Shown here: piece by piece, positions 14,888 through 25,400 of the stretch
Layout of the letters: each line of letters begins with the position of its first letter
Position numbering within the stretch: position 1 is the first letter of the stretch
Assembly: GCA_005885285.1 (NCBI GenBank)
Contig: VAZG01000182.1
Span: 1-57,566 of the forward strand
Direction: 5' to 3'
From: Alphaproteobacteria bacterium
Lineage (GTDB): Bacteria; Pseudomonadota; Alphaproteobacteria; Rhizobiales; Xanthobacteraceae
DNA length: 57,566 nucleotides
Notes under the pieces: generated by a model
What the model was told of the DNA's origin: nothing
What the model saw: the letters and a program-made list of their open reading frames with translations, nothing else
The model's database searches: none
Position numbers and translations under genes: made by a program

Positions 14888-16317
14888 TGGCATGGACCGG
14901 GCTTGCGCTTCTGGTGCTGGTTGGCGTCGGTATCGTGTCCACCGGTCTGCCTGCCGCTGTCGTCCTCATTGCGGTGGCCATATGCGGTGCGATCCTCGGA
15001 GTTGTGGCTGGCGCGATCGACGTTGCCACCCTGGGGGCGCTGCCGAGCCGGCTCATCAATCTGCTCGAAAACGATTTGCTGCAAGCGCTGCCGCTCTACG
15101 TGACGATGGGCTTGCTGCTTGACCGGCTTCCGGTCGCGGACGCGCTCTATCGCGCCAGCAATGCCGTGCTTCCGCGCAAGCCTTCGGCCCCGCTGGTGTC
15201 GGGCATGATGCTCGGCGCGTTGCTCGGGCCGATGAACGGTTCGGTCGGGGCCAGCGTGCTAGGCCTTTCCCGTGTCGTTTCGCCCCGGCTGGCGGCGGAA
15301 GGCATACCCGCGCCGAACCGTCACGCCATCGTTGCGGTCGCCAGCACCCTTGGTGTCCTGGTGCCGCCTTCACTGGTGCTCATTCTTCTCAGCGACGCGA
15401 TGCTGTCTGCCCATACCATGGCGGTGACCGCGACGGGGCGGAGCGATCGCGTCGTCAATACCCAGGACATCTTTCATGCGGCACTTGTGCCGGGCGGGAT
15501 CTTCCTGGCGCTTTGTTTGGCGTTGTCCTGGATCGGTGGACGCACAGCGACAAAATTACCCGACCGCGAGCGGCTGGCGGCGGGGGAAGGTTTGCTCGCA
15601 GTCGTCGCGCTCGTCTCCTTGATCGTTCTGCTTGGCGGGGTCGCCTTCGGCTATTTCTATGCCGTCGAGGCGGCTGCGATGGGTGCTTTTGCGCTCTTGA
15701 CTGCGGGCCTTGCAACCGGACGTTTGGGCGGTGCGGTGCTGAACACACTACTGAACGACGCCATAGCGCTCACCGGTGCGCTGTTTTCGCTGCTGGTCGC
15801 GGCAACGACGTTCACCATGATCCTGCGGCTGCTTGGGACCGCGGATCTTGTCGGCAAAATGGTTTCGTCAATTCCGGGCGGGGAAATTGTGGCGGTCGCC
15901 GTGGTGCTCTCCGTGATCGCGATAAGTGCTTTCGTACTCGATGCTTTCGAAATCATCTTCGTGATCGTGCCGATCGTGATTCCGCCGCTCCTGATCCGCA
16001 TCGCCGATGCGCGCTGGGTCTCGGTGTTGGTACTCTTGACGTTGCAGTCGAGCTTCTTGCTTCCGCCATTCGGTTACGCGCTGATGATGGTGCGCGGCGT
16101 TTTGAAAGAGCCGGTCGCGTTTCGCTCGTTCGTGCGCGCGCTGGCGCCGTTTCTCGCGGCCCAATGGCTTCTGCTGCTGCTGGTATTGTTGTTTCCGCAA
16201 TTGACCTATCTGGGGCAGTCTTCGGACGACCGCTTGCGAATTCCGTCGGTGCCCATGTCAGATGAGGAATACAACAAGCGTCTCAACGACATGATCAGAT
16301 TGCCGGAACCCGAATAG
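14884..16317 (+). CDS. TRAP transporter large permease subunit (DctM-like)
   Basis: Main ion-coupled channel of the TRAP system, 477 aa with ~12 hydrophobic segments. It carries LYVTMGLLLDRLPVADALYR, the MLGALLGPMNGSVGASVLGL core hairpin and STLGVLVPPSLVLILLSDAM, all typical of DctM, in the branch annotated for mannitol/chloroaromatic-type substrates. The start ATG at 14884 overlaps the dctQ stop. The C-terminal polar tail (SDEEYNKRLNDMIRLPEPE) is also seen in that branch. Substrate cannot be inferred. The next gene is convergent and belongs to a different transporter class. Confidence 0.9.
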   Translation: MMAWTGLALLVLVGVGIVSTGLPAAVVLIAVAICGAILGVVAGAIDVATLGALPSRLINLLENDLLQALPLYVTMGLLLDRLPVADALYRASNAVLPRKPSAPLVSGMMLGALLGPMNGSVGASVLGLSRVVSPRLAAEGIPAPNRHAIVAVASTLGVLVPPSLVLILLSDAMLSAHTMAVTATGRSDRVVNTQDIFHAALVPGGIFLALCLALSWIGGRTATKLPDRERLAAGEGLLAVVALVSLIVLLGGVAFGYFYAVEAAAMGAFALLTAGLATGRLGGAVLNTLLNDAIALTGALFSLLVAATTFTMILRLLGTADLVGKMVSSIPGGEIVAVAVVLSVIAISAFVLDAFEIIFVIVPIVIPPLLIRIADARWVSVLVLLTLQSSFLLPPFGYALMMVRGVLKEPVAFRSFVRALAPFLAAQWLLLLLVLLFPQLTYLGQSSDDRLRIPSVPMSDEEYNKRLNDMIRLPEPE

Positions 16318-16360
16318 AGCGAACATCGAAATGCCGATGATGTTGATGGCGCGGCGCCCA

Positions 16361-17344
16361 TTATTGCTCGACCCGGGTCGCGGCGAGGATAGGCGCCCAG
16401 CGCGCGATTTCGGAGCGGACAAAACGGTCGAATGCCGGCGGGTTGCGCTCGGCCTTGGCTGGTATCGAGCCGCCGAGCTTGGCCAATGTCTCGCGCACAA
16501 CCGGCTCATCAAGTGCCCTGTCGAGCGCATCGGCAAGCTTGGCGATCACCTCAGGCGGAACGCCCTTGGGCGCAAACAGCCCGGACCAGACGCTCATCTC
16601 ATAATTGAAGCCGGCTTCCTTCGCGGTCGGCACATTCGGCAGCGTCGCGAGCCGCTCAGGCGCGGACACCGCATAGGCCTTGACCGAGCCAGCCAGAACC
16701 TGATCCGCCACGCTGACCGACTGCTCGCACATGAAGTCGACATGGCCACCCACCAGATCATTCAACGCCGGACCGGACCCGCGATAGGCAACGAGCGTTG
16801 GCTTTGCGCCGATCTCTTCGGTGAACAGAAGGCACGCCATGTGGGAGGAGGCGCCAATGCCGCCGTGGGCCTGTTTCAACGCACCACCCTGTTGCCGCAG
16901 CACGGCAACGAATTCCTTCAAGTCCTTCGCCGGGAAATCCTTGCGCGCGATAACGACCGCCGGCGAATGCGCGGTGATGCCGATCGGCACGAAGTCCACG
17001 ACGGGATCGTACCTGACGTTGGGCGTCAGCACCGGGGCCGCGACATGCGAACCCATGGCGGCCGCGAGCAGGGTGTAGCCGTCTGGGGCCGCGGCTGCCG
17101 CGCGGGCGCTGCCAAGCGTGCCGCCGGCGCCGCCGACATTCTCGATAATGAAGGGTTGCCCGAGGCTCTTGGACATCTGGTTGGTGACGATGCGCGCAAC
17201 TACATCGCTCGCGCCTCCCGCGGGGAACGGGACGATCACTGTGATCGACCGCGACGGATAGTCCTGCGCGCGTGCCGGCACGACGCCGGCGGCGAGCATG
17301 ATCGCGACGACGATGGCCGGCCAGACGAGCGCATTTGGTTTCAT
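16361..17344 (-). CDS. Tripartite tricarboxylate (TctC/Bug) solute-binding protein
   Basis: Periplasmic binding protein of 327 aa. A signal peptide (ending VVPARAQ) is followed by YPSRSITVIVPFPAGGASDV, the Bug-family ligand loop, then VENVGGAGGTLGSARAA and a YRGSGPALNDLVGGHVD block. It matches the family over its full length. These proteins bind carboxylates or aromatic acids for TctAB permeases. Here it is an orphan, with no tctA/tctB nearby. It lies 27 bp downstream of the Gfo/Idh/MocA gene on the same strand, so the two likely form an operon. Confidence 0.93.
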   Translation of the reverse strand: MKPNALVWPAIVVAIMLAAGVVPARAQDYPSRSITVIVPFPAGGASDVVARIVTNQMSKSLGQPFIIENVGGAGGTLGSARAAAAAPDGYTLLAAAMGSHVAAPVLTPNVRYDPVVDFVPIGITAHSPAVVIARKDFPAKDLKEFVAVLRQQGGALKQAHGGIGASSHMACLLFTEEIGAKPTLVAYRGSGPALNDLVGGHVDFMCEQSVSVADQVLAGSVKAYAVSAPERLATLPNVPTAKEAGFNYEMSVWSGLFAPKGVPPEVIAKLADALDRALDEPVVRETLAKLGGSIPAKAERNPPAFDRFVRSEIARWAPILAATRVEQ

Positions 17345-17371
17345 GACGGACTCCTGTCCCGGCTGCCGCGG

Positions 17372-18388
17372 TCACATATTTCGGTCGCTGTCCAATATCT
17401 CGGCGACCTCGACCCGACGTCCCTCCTGCGCCGACAAAATGCCGGCGCGCACCACTGCGAGCGAGATCGTCGCGTACTCACCGCCAACTTCTTGTCGGCC
17501 CTGACCGCGAACCGCCGCCGCGAACTCCTCCAACTCCTCGACCAGGGTGTCGTTCTCCACGCACGGCACCGCCGAAGGCTTGCCTTGGCCGCGCTTGAGA
17601 AGGCGGAGCCCATTGTGCAAATCATAGTAGGCGGTGGCGTCCTTGCCGTAGATGTTCATCAGATAGTATTCGGACGCGGAGGCGAAGCTCGCATTCACCG
17701 TAGAGAGCGCGCCGTTCTTGTGCTCCAGGATGAGACTAGCGACGTCAGGATTGTCGCCGGGCAGCACCAATTGCGCCGATTGCCCGCGTACTGCGTGGAT
17801 CGGTCCGATCAGATATTCCAGGACGTCGATATAGTGAATACCGATCTGCAGCATCACGCCGCCGGGCATGGCGGCGGCCTGGTAGCGCCACGAGTTGAGA
17901 TCTATTTTGCCGAGGCGGTCGCGGCTGATATTGGCCTCGGCGTTGACGATCTTGCCCAGCAGGTCGTCATCGATTTGCTGTTTGATCCAGCGGAAGTGGT
18001 CCTCGCGCCGCCGCTGATAGCCGACGGCCAGCACCACGCCGGCCTGGCTGCAGGCTTCGGTGATGGCGCGACCGTCCGAAACGGTGTTGGCGATCGGCTT
18101 GTCGAGGAACACGTGCTTGCGCGCTCGAGCGGCGGCGCAGGTGGTCGCCAGATGCGCATCGTTTGGGGTCGTGTTGATGATCGCCTCGATCTCGGGATCG
18201 GCCAGCATCGCCTCGTAGCTCGCGGCTGGACGGCAGCGGTATTTTTCCGCGAATTTGTTGCGCTTTACCTCGGAGCGTGTGTAACAGCTTACAATGTTGA
18301 GCTTGCCCGAGCGCTGGATGGCGTTGGCCAGAACGCCCGACCACCATCCGATCCCGATGCAGCCCACGCGGAGAGGATTGGTGCCCAC
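17372..18388 (-). CDS. Gfo/Idh/MocA-family NAD(P)-dependent oxidoreductase
   Basis: A 338-aa two-domain dehydrogenase. The N-terminal Rossmann fold has LRVGCIGIGWWSGVLANAIQ, then INTTPNDAHL and the family-defining DKPIA (EKP-like) motif near residue 95. The C-terminal alpha/beta sheet domain has GGVMLQIGIHYIDVLEYLIG with the GxxxDxGxHxxD-like His/Asp. Members oxidise sugars, inositols or related cyclic compounds; some act as 4,5-dihydroxyphthalate-type dehydrogenases. Substrate unknown. First gene of a two-gene unit with the TctC protein, suggesting the binding protein's ligand is its substrate or precursor. Confidence 0.9.
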   Translation of the reverse strand: MGTNPLRVGCIGIGWWSGVLANAIQRSGKLNIVSCYTRSEVKRNKFAEKYRCRPAASYEAMLADPEIEAIINTTPNDAHLATTCAAARARKHVFLDKPIANTVSDGRAITEACSQAGVVLAVGYQRRREDHFRWIKQQIDDDLLGKIVNAEANISRDRLGKIDLNSWRYQAAAMPGGVMLQIGIHYIDVLEYLIGPIHAVRGQSAQLVLPGDNPDVASLILEHKNGALSTVNASFASASEYYLMNIYGKDATAYYDLHNGLRLLKRGQGKPSAVPCVENDTLVEELEEFAAAVRGQGRQEVGGEYATISLAVVRAGILSAQEGRRVEVAEILDSDRNM

Positions 18389-18759
18389 GACGATTTCAAC
18401 CCACTGCGATCGAACCGACAGCCGCCTTGGCGATGCTCAATTCGGTCATACCAAGAGTCCGGATTTGGGAAGGATTGGATGGATTGTGCGCCGGCGTGCC
18501 GCGGCCATCAAGCGGCTTTTTTGGGGCCTGCAACCCCATTCGGAATTTCGCGATCACGATCGGCTGGCCGTCGCGGCAACAGGAACCTACGGCGGCCGAT
18601 CGTGGCCCTCGATCATTCGTGGATTTCGCCGTCGACGATATGGATGGCTGGGGAATTAGCTGGATTCTGGTGCCATATCAAAGGAGAGTCCATTGAGAAT
18701 GCTTGGATTCGGCCGATCGAACACGTAGTAGTATTCGCAGGTTCTGGAGCTCAGGAGAG
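18389..18759. other. Intergenic region between divergent genes
   Basis: About 370 bases between the oxidoreductase (minus) and the adenylate cyclase (plus). Open frames are present but none is protein-like. It must hold both promoters; no clear operator was spotted. Confidence 0.5.
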
Positions 18760-20553
18760 ATGGAAAGACGCCTAGCCGCAATCGTCTGCGCCGACGTCGC
18801 CGGCTATTCGCGAATGATGGGCGCCGACGAGGCGGGAACGCACGCCACGTTCAAGGCCCATCGAAGCGCGATCTATCCGATCATTCTCAATCATGGCGGC
18901 CGGGTTGTGAAGAACACCGGCGACGGCTTCTTGCTGGAGTTTCCGAGCATCGTTGGAGCAATCGAGGCGGCGATCGCGATGCAGGAGATGATGGCTGAAA
19001 GGAACGATCACCTTCCGGCAGACCGGACTATGCGGTTTCGTCTGGGTGTCCACATGGGAGATGTGCTGGCCGACGAAGAGGAGGTATTCGGCGACGATGT
19101 GAACATCGCCGTCCGCCTCGAAGCGGTCGCTGTGCCCGGTGGGGTCGCCGTTTCGGCAAAAGCCTATCATGAGGCCAGCAGGCATCTCAGCACCAGCTTT
19201 GTCGATGCCGGCAGTCACCGCTTGAAGAACATCGAAGAGACGATCGATGTTTGGACCTGGCAGCCGGGCGGATCCAAAACCCGCGGGCCGGAGCCCAGGG
19301 ACATTTCAAACCTGCCAGCGCAATATCGAACCGCGATCGTGGGCGTGCTTCCGTTTGCAAACCTCAGTGACAGCACCGACGAATACTTTTCTGATGGATT
19401 GACCCAGGATTTGATCCACGCGCTTTCCCTTCAATCCTTCTATCGCGTGCTGAGCAGGAGTTCGACCTTTTCGTTCAAAGGCAAAAATCTGAGCGCGCGC
19501 CTGATCGCGCGGGAGATTGATGCGACCTATCTGATCCAGGGTTCGGTGCGGCGCGCCGGTACCAAAATTCGCGTCACCGCCGAACTGATCGCTCCGGAAA
19601 ACGGCGAGCAACTATGGACCGGCCGATACGACAGGGACATGGGCGAACTGTTTGCGATGCAGGATGAAATCACGACAAGCCTGTCCGCGGCGATTGCGCC
19701 GGAAATCTATCGTGCGGAGGCTTCCGTTCCGCCTCGCTCATTGTCCACCGATTTGACCGCATGGGATCGGTTCTTGCGCGGTCTCTCTCACTATTACCAG
19801 CAGACCAAGTCTGATTTTGAAGCCTCGATTGCCCTGTTCAGGGAAGCCATCGCGCTCGATCCGGCGCTTTCGATTGCACGCGCCTACCTCGCCACGATCC
19901 AGGTGCAGGGCGTGCAGTATGGATGGATCAAGAGCACGCACCAATTGTGGACCGAGGCGATGGAACTCGCGGGAAGCAGTGTGCGGCTTGATCCCCGTTC
20001 ATCGTTCGCGTTTTCGATCCTGTCCTATGTGCACGCCATGCAGAGCCGGTACGAGGCTGCACTGGATGCCGCCAGAAAGGCGGTGGAGTTGAACCCGTAC
20101 GACATGGGCGCTCGCGGCGTACTCGGCATATGTCACCTGGTTATCGGCGAGCATCGGCAGGCGATCGAGCTGTTTTCAATGGCCGCGCAGCGCGGCAACT
20201 CAGACCCCAGATATCAATGGGCGGCATTGAACGCATTCAGCCACTACCTGCTCGGACAATATGATGCTTCGCTGTCGTGGGCGCGCGAAGCGCTGTATCT
20301 CAACCCAGATCATCTTCAGGTGCTCGCCGTGCGCACTGCCGCGCTCGCGCAATCCGGACGGGCCGAGGAAGCGGCCAAGGCGACGGAGGTTTTGCTGAGT
20401 AACTTTCCCGGACTGACCGTTGAACGGCATCTCAGAAATTTTCCCTGGAAATCCCAGGCTGACATTGCCCATTATCGCGACGGGCTTTTGAAAGCCGGCG
20501 TCCCCTTTGGCAAACTTGCGCTCGTCGAGTCCGTCCCCAAGCGCACGGCTTAG
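18760..20553 (+). CDS. Class III adenylate/guanylate cyclase with TolB-like and TPR regions
   Basis: A 597-aa cytoplasmic signalling protein. Residues ~1-165 form a class III nucleotide cyclase domain: the first metal Asp is in CADVAGYSRMMG (D12), the second in KNTGDGFLLEF (D55), and the domain closes with RLKNIEETIDVW. Residues ~190-320 form a TolB-N-like segment (VGVLPFANLSDSTDEYFSDG), and ~350-590 are TPR-type helices. Bradyrhizobia have many such cyclases. Start ATG 18760 has AGGAGA upstream. The product should be cAMP (or cGMP), with the TPR part sensing partners. Confidence 0.92.
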   Translation: MERRLAAIVCADVAGYSRMMGADEAGTHATFKAHRSAIYPIILNHGGRVVKNTGDGFLLEFPSIVGAIEAAIAMQEMMAERNDHLPADRTMRFRLGVHMGDVLADEEEVFGDDVNIAVRLEAVAVPGGVAVSAKAYHEASRHLSTSFVDAGSHRLKNIEETIDVWTWQPGGSKTRGPEPRDISNLPAQYRTAIVGVLPFANLSDSTDEYFSDGLTQDLIHALSLQSFYRVLSRSSTFSFKGKNLSARLIAREIDATYLIQGSVRRAGTKIRVTAELIAPENGEQLWTGRYDRDMGELFAMQDEITTSLSAAIAPEIYRAEASVPPRSLSTDLTAWDRFLRGLSHYYQQTKSDFEASIALFREAIALDPALSIARAYLATIQVQGVQYGWIKSTHQLWTEAMELAGSSVRLDPRSSFAFSILSYVHAMQSRYEAALDAARKAVELNPYDMGARGVLGICHLVIGEHRQAIELFSMAAQRGNSDPRYQWAALNAFSHYLLGQYDASLSWAREALYLNPDHLQVLAVRTAALAQSGRAEEAAKATEVLLSNFPGLTVERHLRNFPWKSQADIAHYRDGLLKAGVPFGKLALVESVPKRTA

Positions 20554-20734
20554 GCGGTTTCAACGCGCGGTGGACCCGACCTTTCAAGTCGTCAGCATGC
20601 ATTGCCAAATGTCGTTCGTCACGCATGGTTCGCAAGACGCCCCTGATGTACTTTTAAATAACCATAAAGCTCAACCAAGCGTTTAAGATATTCTGCAAAT
20701 CTGCCTTTTCGACTTCAAGTCACTGGAGGCAGGG

Positions 20735-20980
20735 ATGTATCCGCGACGGTTTGCACGTGTGCGGCCTACAGGCAGAATTTCCGATGCGGGCAAACTGATC
20801 GTTGGCCCGAAAGCCCCTGTCATCGATTGCAGGGTTATTGACTACTCTCCTGGCGGTGCCTGCCTTGAGCTATCGGGGCAAACCAAGGTGCCTAACCGAT
20901 TTGAATTGCTTCACGGCGGTACCAAGAAGCGTTGCCGGGTTGTTTGGGTCGCCGGTCGACGTCTCGGGGTCGCGTTTTAA
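20735..20980 (+). CDS. Single-domain PilZ protein
   Basis: An 81-aa protein with the c-di-GMP-binding PilZ signature: RRFAR near the N-terminus (RxxxR) and DYSPGGACLEL (D/NxSxxG) at ~36-46, followed by the barrel strands RFELL..KKRCRVVWV and GVAF. GGAGGCAGGG precedes the ATG. Length is typical for stand-alone rhizobial PilZ proteins, which act as c-di-GMP effectors. Located after the cyclase with its own upstream region. Confidence 0.85.
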   Translation: MYPRRFARVRPTGRISDAGKLIVGPKAPVIDCRVIDYSPGGACLELSGQTKVPNRFELLHGGTKKRCRVVWVAGRRLGVAF

Positions 20981-21010
20981 CTGGTTCTCCAGCGTTCGGA
21001 CGCTGTCGGT

Positions 21011-21130
21011 TCATGGATTGCGCCGCGCGGTCGCGACGATGGCCGCTGTCGCCGCGTGGTTCTTGACGCCGAGCTTGGCATAGATCCGCTCCATGCTTGT
21101 CGACCGTCCGCGGGCTTAGCCCCAACGCCT
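21011..21130 (-). pseudogene. LuxR-type HTH remnant
   Basis: The minus strand reads KALGLSPRTVDKH in one frame. After a shift it continues MERIYAKLGVKNHAATAAIV then ATARRNP to a TGA at 21011. This is the recognition-helix half of a GerE/LuxR helix-turn-helix domain; the first half and all upstream domains are absent. A frameshifted, truncated relic. Confidence 0.6.
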
Positions 21131-21161
21131 TCGTCCACCTTTTGAACCGATTGACACCGCA

Positions 21162-22319
21162 TCATTCGGGCGCGCCGAGCGACCGTAGACACTCGACCAT
21201 CTCCGCCTGTCGCTTTCCCCCGCCATGGTGTGCCCAACCGAGCGGGGTGCCCTGCCAGATGGTGTCCCGTATATCCAGCCGTGCGCCGCGCTCGACCAGG
21301 AGCCGAACCAGCGCCGCGTCGCCCACCAAGACCGCTTGGTGCAAGGGCGTCGTATGTGCATGGTTGCCTTCGAGGTTGTAACGGTTGGGATCCTCTCCGG
21401 CGTCGAGCAAGAGGCGAACGATCTCCGCATGTCCGTGTTGCGCAGCCAGCGACAACGCGCGATGACGCGCTTCGGCGTCAGCGGATGGGAGCAGACGGGC
21501 TGCATCGTCCACAAGGCCCAGTCCGGCGGCGGCGGGCAGATAGATACGGGCTCCGCGTCTCGCCAAAGCCTTGGCTGCACCGCTCATTCCGAAGGTTAGC
21601 GCGGTCACCAGCGGGCCTCCCCATTTCCTGGTACCGCGTCCTTCGATAGCCGCGCCAAAATCCAGCAGCAATTCGACGAGCGGTACCTGGAGTCCCACTT
21701 TGGCCGGGTGGCTACTCGACACCAGCATGCTCATGGTGGTGCACTCGGCGCCGTACATGTCGGCGAGGGCGTCGGGCCCGGCGCCGGCCTCAAGCAGCGC
21801 GCGGGCGATCTCGACGGCGTTGGGTGGCGTCTTCTGGCGGTATGCCTCGACGCCGTTGGCGGCGACGTAGTGGAGCAATGTGGCGTGGTGCACCGGCGGA
21901 TCGAAACAACAGACGCGGCTCGAACGGGCGCGGACGAGAGCGGGATCGCGGCGCAGTGCGTCTTCGAGCGCGGCGAGGTCGCCACTGACCACGGCTTCGA
22001 CAGCGGATTCGAATTCGAAGACGGGACTGTCCCGCAAGACCATTTGGACGTGGGCGACGAGCGAGGTCCAGTCAAGGAAGTCGTAGTAGCGAGCGACTGA
22101 GAGACGAGCATCGTCGAGCGAGAGGGCGGCGTCGCGGATTTCGGTGTCGGAGATGAACTTCGGGCGCCATTTGATCTTCTCGTCGAGGAAGCGGGGGTGC
22201 TTGCGGTGGAGCAGATCGATCGCCGCGGGATCGGCAGCCCGGTGTCCGGAGAGCAGGCTTTCCGCTTGTTGCTCGTATGCGGCAAGAGGTGAGCGAAACG
22301 GGAGGACCGTCAAGTTCAT
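21162..22319 (-). CDS. Ankyrin-repeat protein
   Basis: A 385-aa soluble protein with ankyrin repeats, clearest at ~135-180 (HHATLLHYVAANGVEAY..NAVEIARALLEAGAGPDALAD) and ~290-375 (ALSLAAQHGHAEIVRLLLDA, TTPLHQAVLVGDAALVRLLV, TPLGWAHHGGGKRQAEMVEC). The N-terminal ~100 residues lack repeats. No signal peptide. Ankyrin proteins bind other proteins; the partner is unknown. Single gene with its own promoter region. Confidence 0.88.
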   Translation of the reverse strand: MNLTVLPFRSPLAAYEQQAESLLSGHRAADPAAIDLLHRKHPRFLDEKIKWRPKFISDTEIRDAALSLDDARLSVARYYDFLDWTSLVAHVQMVLRDSPVFEFESAVEAVVSGDLAALEDALRRDPALVRARSSRVCCFDPPVHHATLLHYVAANGVEAYRQKTPPNAVEIARALLEAGAGPDALADMYGAECTTMSMLVSSSHPAKVGLQVPLVELLLDFGAAIEGRGTRKWGGPLVTALTFGMSGAAKALARRGARIYLPAAAGLGLVDDAARLLPSADAEARHRALSLAAQHGHAEIVRLLLDAGEDPNRYNLEGNHAHTTPLHQAVLVGDAALVRLLVERGARLDIRDTIWQGTPLGWAHHGGGKRQAEMVECLRSLGAPE

Positions 22320-22476
22320 GTGGGCATGCTACCAGCGCGCGGTGGGGGAAAGGAACGTCGGGGTCGGCGATGGGTCACGACCATCAGAAGCGACGTTCGT
22401 GCCGCTGCCTTTTCAGCGGATCAGCGTGGCGATTTGGCGGCAATCAACCCGCGCAAACAAGGCTAAGCTTTCGCGC

Positions 22477-25400
22477 CTACCAGCGCAACAATGGCTGCTC
22501 CCGGAGCCGGCCGACAGCTGCATGGATGTCGCTCCAAGCAGCTTTATCCGGCGCGAATTGCCGGCGCAGATATGTCACCAGCTCCGCGACTTGATCATCG
22601 CTCATGCTGTCCTTGAAGGCGGGCATGTAGCCGAGATCGCTCGACACCGGCTGCGCGATGCCGTGCAGGATCACCTGGATCAGATTATCCGGCACCGTGC
22701 TGTGTAGATTGCTGTTGAGTGCCAGCGACGGCCGGCTGCCGAATAGTGGCGGGCCGCCGGGTTCGTGGCAAACCGCGCACGCCCCGAGATAGAGACGCGC
22801 GCCGGCAGAGGAGGCCACGGTCACGGCCGAAGCTGCCTCAAGTCTCGCGGCCAGCCGCAGCTCGGCCGGGCCGTCGACAGCGGTCTCGCTGAACGAAGCG
22901 AGATAGACGGCCATGGCTCGGATATCCTGATCGGGCAAAGCCGCAAGCTCCTTCACCACAGGCGCCATCGGGCCCGCGGCCACGCCGTGGAAACGGGATT
23001 CGCCTGTTCGCAGATAAAGGTAGAGTTCATTCTCGCTCCACGGGATCGGCGCTTGCGAAAGCGAGGACAGCGCCGGCGCTTCCCAGCCTTCCGCAAAACC
23101 TCCGGCGAGATAGGCGTTTTGTTTTTCCGCGCCAAGCGCGTTGCGCGGCGAATGGCATGCGCTGCAATGGCCGAGGCCTTCGACCAAGTAGGCGCCGCGA
23201 TTCCAGATTTCAGATTTCGAAGGATCAGACTGGAATACATCGGGCTGATGGAAAAGCGCGTTCCATCCCGCCATCAGGGGACGAAGATTGAACGGAAACG
23301 CCAGTCGGTTTCTCGGAATGTCTGATCGCACCGGTGCCTGGGCCATCAGATAAGCATAGAGCGCCTGCAGGTCGGCGTCGGTTGTCCTGGCGAAATGCGT
23401 GTACGGAAACGCTGGATAGAGATGCCGGCCGTCGCGATGGATGCCCTCGCGCATGGCGCGCTCGAAGGCGGGGTAAGACCACGCGCCGATGCCAGTGTCG
23501 ACATCGGGAGTGATATTGGTCGAGTAGATCGCGCCGAACGGCGTTTCCAGCGCTCGCCCGCCGGCGTTGAGAACGCCGCTCGCGCCGGTATGGCAGACCG
23601 CGCAGTCGCCGAGCGCGGCAAGTTGCTGGCCGCGGGCGATGGTTGCCGCGGAATAGACCGAGGCGTCCGGCCGCGCAATCGGCGCGATTGATCGCCACGG
23701 CAGCACCGCAGCGCCGATGCCGATCGCGGCGGCACATAGGGCCGCGGCTGTCGCAACGACACCGCGCCGCCTGACAAAGGGATTTTGCCATTTGTCGGAT
23801 GGAGCCGCTGGCGCGGGCAGGGCTTGTGTCGCCGCTGGCTCCTCACCGCGCAATCCCCGGAGAATTCGCTCCGGCGTAAACGGGAGCTCGCGAAAGCGTA
23901 CGCCGGTTGCATCAAAGATCGCGTTGGCGATGGCGGCAGCACTCGGAACGGAGGCGGACTCGCCGACGCCCATCGGCGGTTGGTCCTGGCGCGGCAGCAT
24001 CAGAACGTCGATCTTGGGCAGTTGCGGAAAACTGATGATCGGGTAGGCGCCCCATTCGCGGCTGGTCACCGCGTGACGATCAAACGATACCTCCTCCATC
24101 AGCGCGCGGCTGGTCGACTGCAAGACATTGCCATGGATCTGGTGACGGACGCCGTCCGGGTTAATCATCAGCCCGGCATCCTGGCCCGCGACAACACGTG
24201 TCACGCTGACGTCGCCGGTGGCCTTGTTGACGGCAACGTCGGCGATCCATGCCGACCACGCGGCGGGCCGACCCGGAAATGGGCCGTGAACGTAGAGCGC
24301 ATAAGCAAAGCCGCGTCCGCGCACGATGTCGCCTTCGGCAACTGGCTCTTGCCGTACCGGACGCGGGGTCCAGCCGGCGCGTTCGGCGACCGCATTGACG
24401 AGATTGATCGCGCGTTGGTCTTTCAAATAGCGGAGACGATATTCAATCGGGTCGACGCCGGCCTCAGTCGCAAGTTCGTCAATATAGGATTCATGGGCAA
24501 ACGTGTTTGGCAATGCCGACACGCCGCGCATCCAAGACGCCCGCACGATCGGCGGCATGTCGTTGGCAACCACGCGCATATGATCGTAGTCGTAGGGCGG
24601 GACCGCGGTGCGGTCGCCCATCTCGGACACCTCAGGCACGGGCGCTACGCGGCCGGTCAGGAGCAGCGCCAGGGTCGGCGCCCCGTTCGACGGATAGCTC
24701 GTGGCAAAATCATAACCGGCAACACTGCCGTCGGCATTCAGTCCGCCGTTGACGTCCATCAATTGCGCGGTGCCCTTCGGCTCCCACGCATGCTCCTGTT
24801 CGCGCGTGAGCTGCACGCGCACGGGGCGGCCGACCGCGCGCGATAAGAGAAGCGCATCCGCGGTGACGTCGTCGGCGCAATTGCGGCCGTAGCAGCCGGC
24901 CGCCTCCAGCCGGATCACCTCGATCTCGGTTTCCGGCCGCTCGATCAACAGCGCCAGATCGGCGCGCAGGATGTGCGGGTTTTGCGTGCCGGACCACACC
25001 CTGATGCGAGCGCTCTGATACTCGGCGACGGCGCAGGACGGCCCGATCGAGCCGTGCATCTGGTAGGGCCAGACATAAGTCCGAGGCATCGGCTTCGCGG
25101 CGGCCGCGATCGCAGCATCGACGTCGCCCTTGTCGAGCAATTTCCGTGGTGTCGACGGATGGGCGCGAAGCGCGATTTCAATGTCTTTCAAGTCGGGCAG
25201 GGTCGGCGTCGGCTTCCAGCTCAGCTGGAGTTGACTGGCTGCCTTGACGGCATTTTCCTCGCGCTCGGCGACAACGCCGACGAAGTCGCCGATTCGGACC
25301 ACGGCAACCAGCCCCGGGATATTGCGCACCGAAGCCTCATCGACCGCAATCAGGCTGGTGCCGACGAAGGCGCCGGCATCGACGCCGGCATAGGGTGGAC

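Noticed and set aside
16331..18775. An 814-codon plus-strand frame
   Set aside because: It runs antisense to TctC and the Gfo/Idh/MocA gene, both clear full-length families; its Arg/His/Gly/Asp-rich composition is typical of antisense GC-rich frames.
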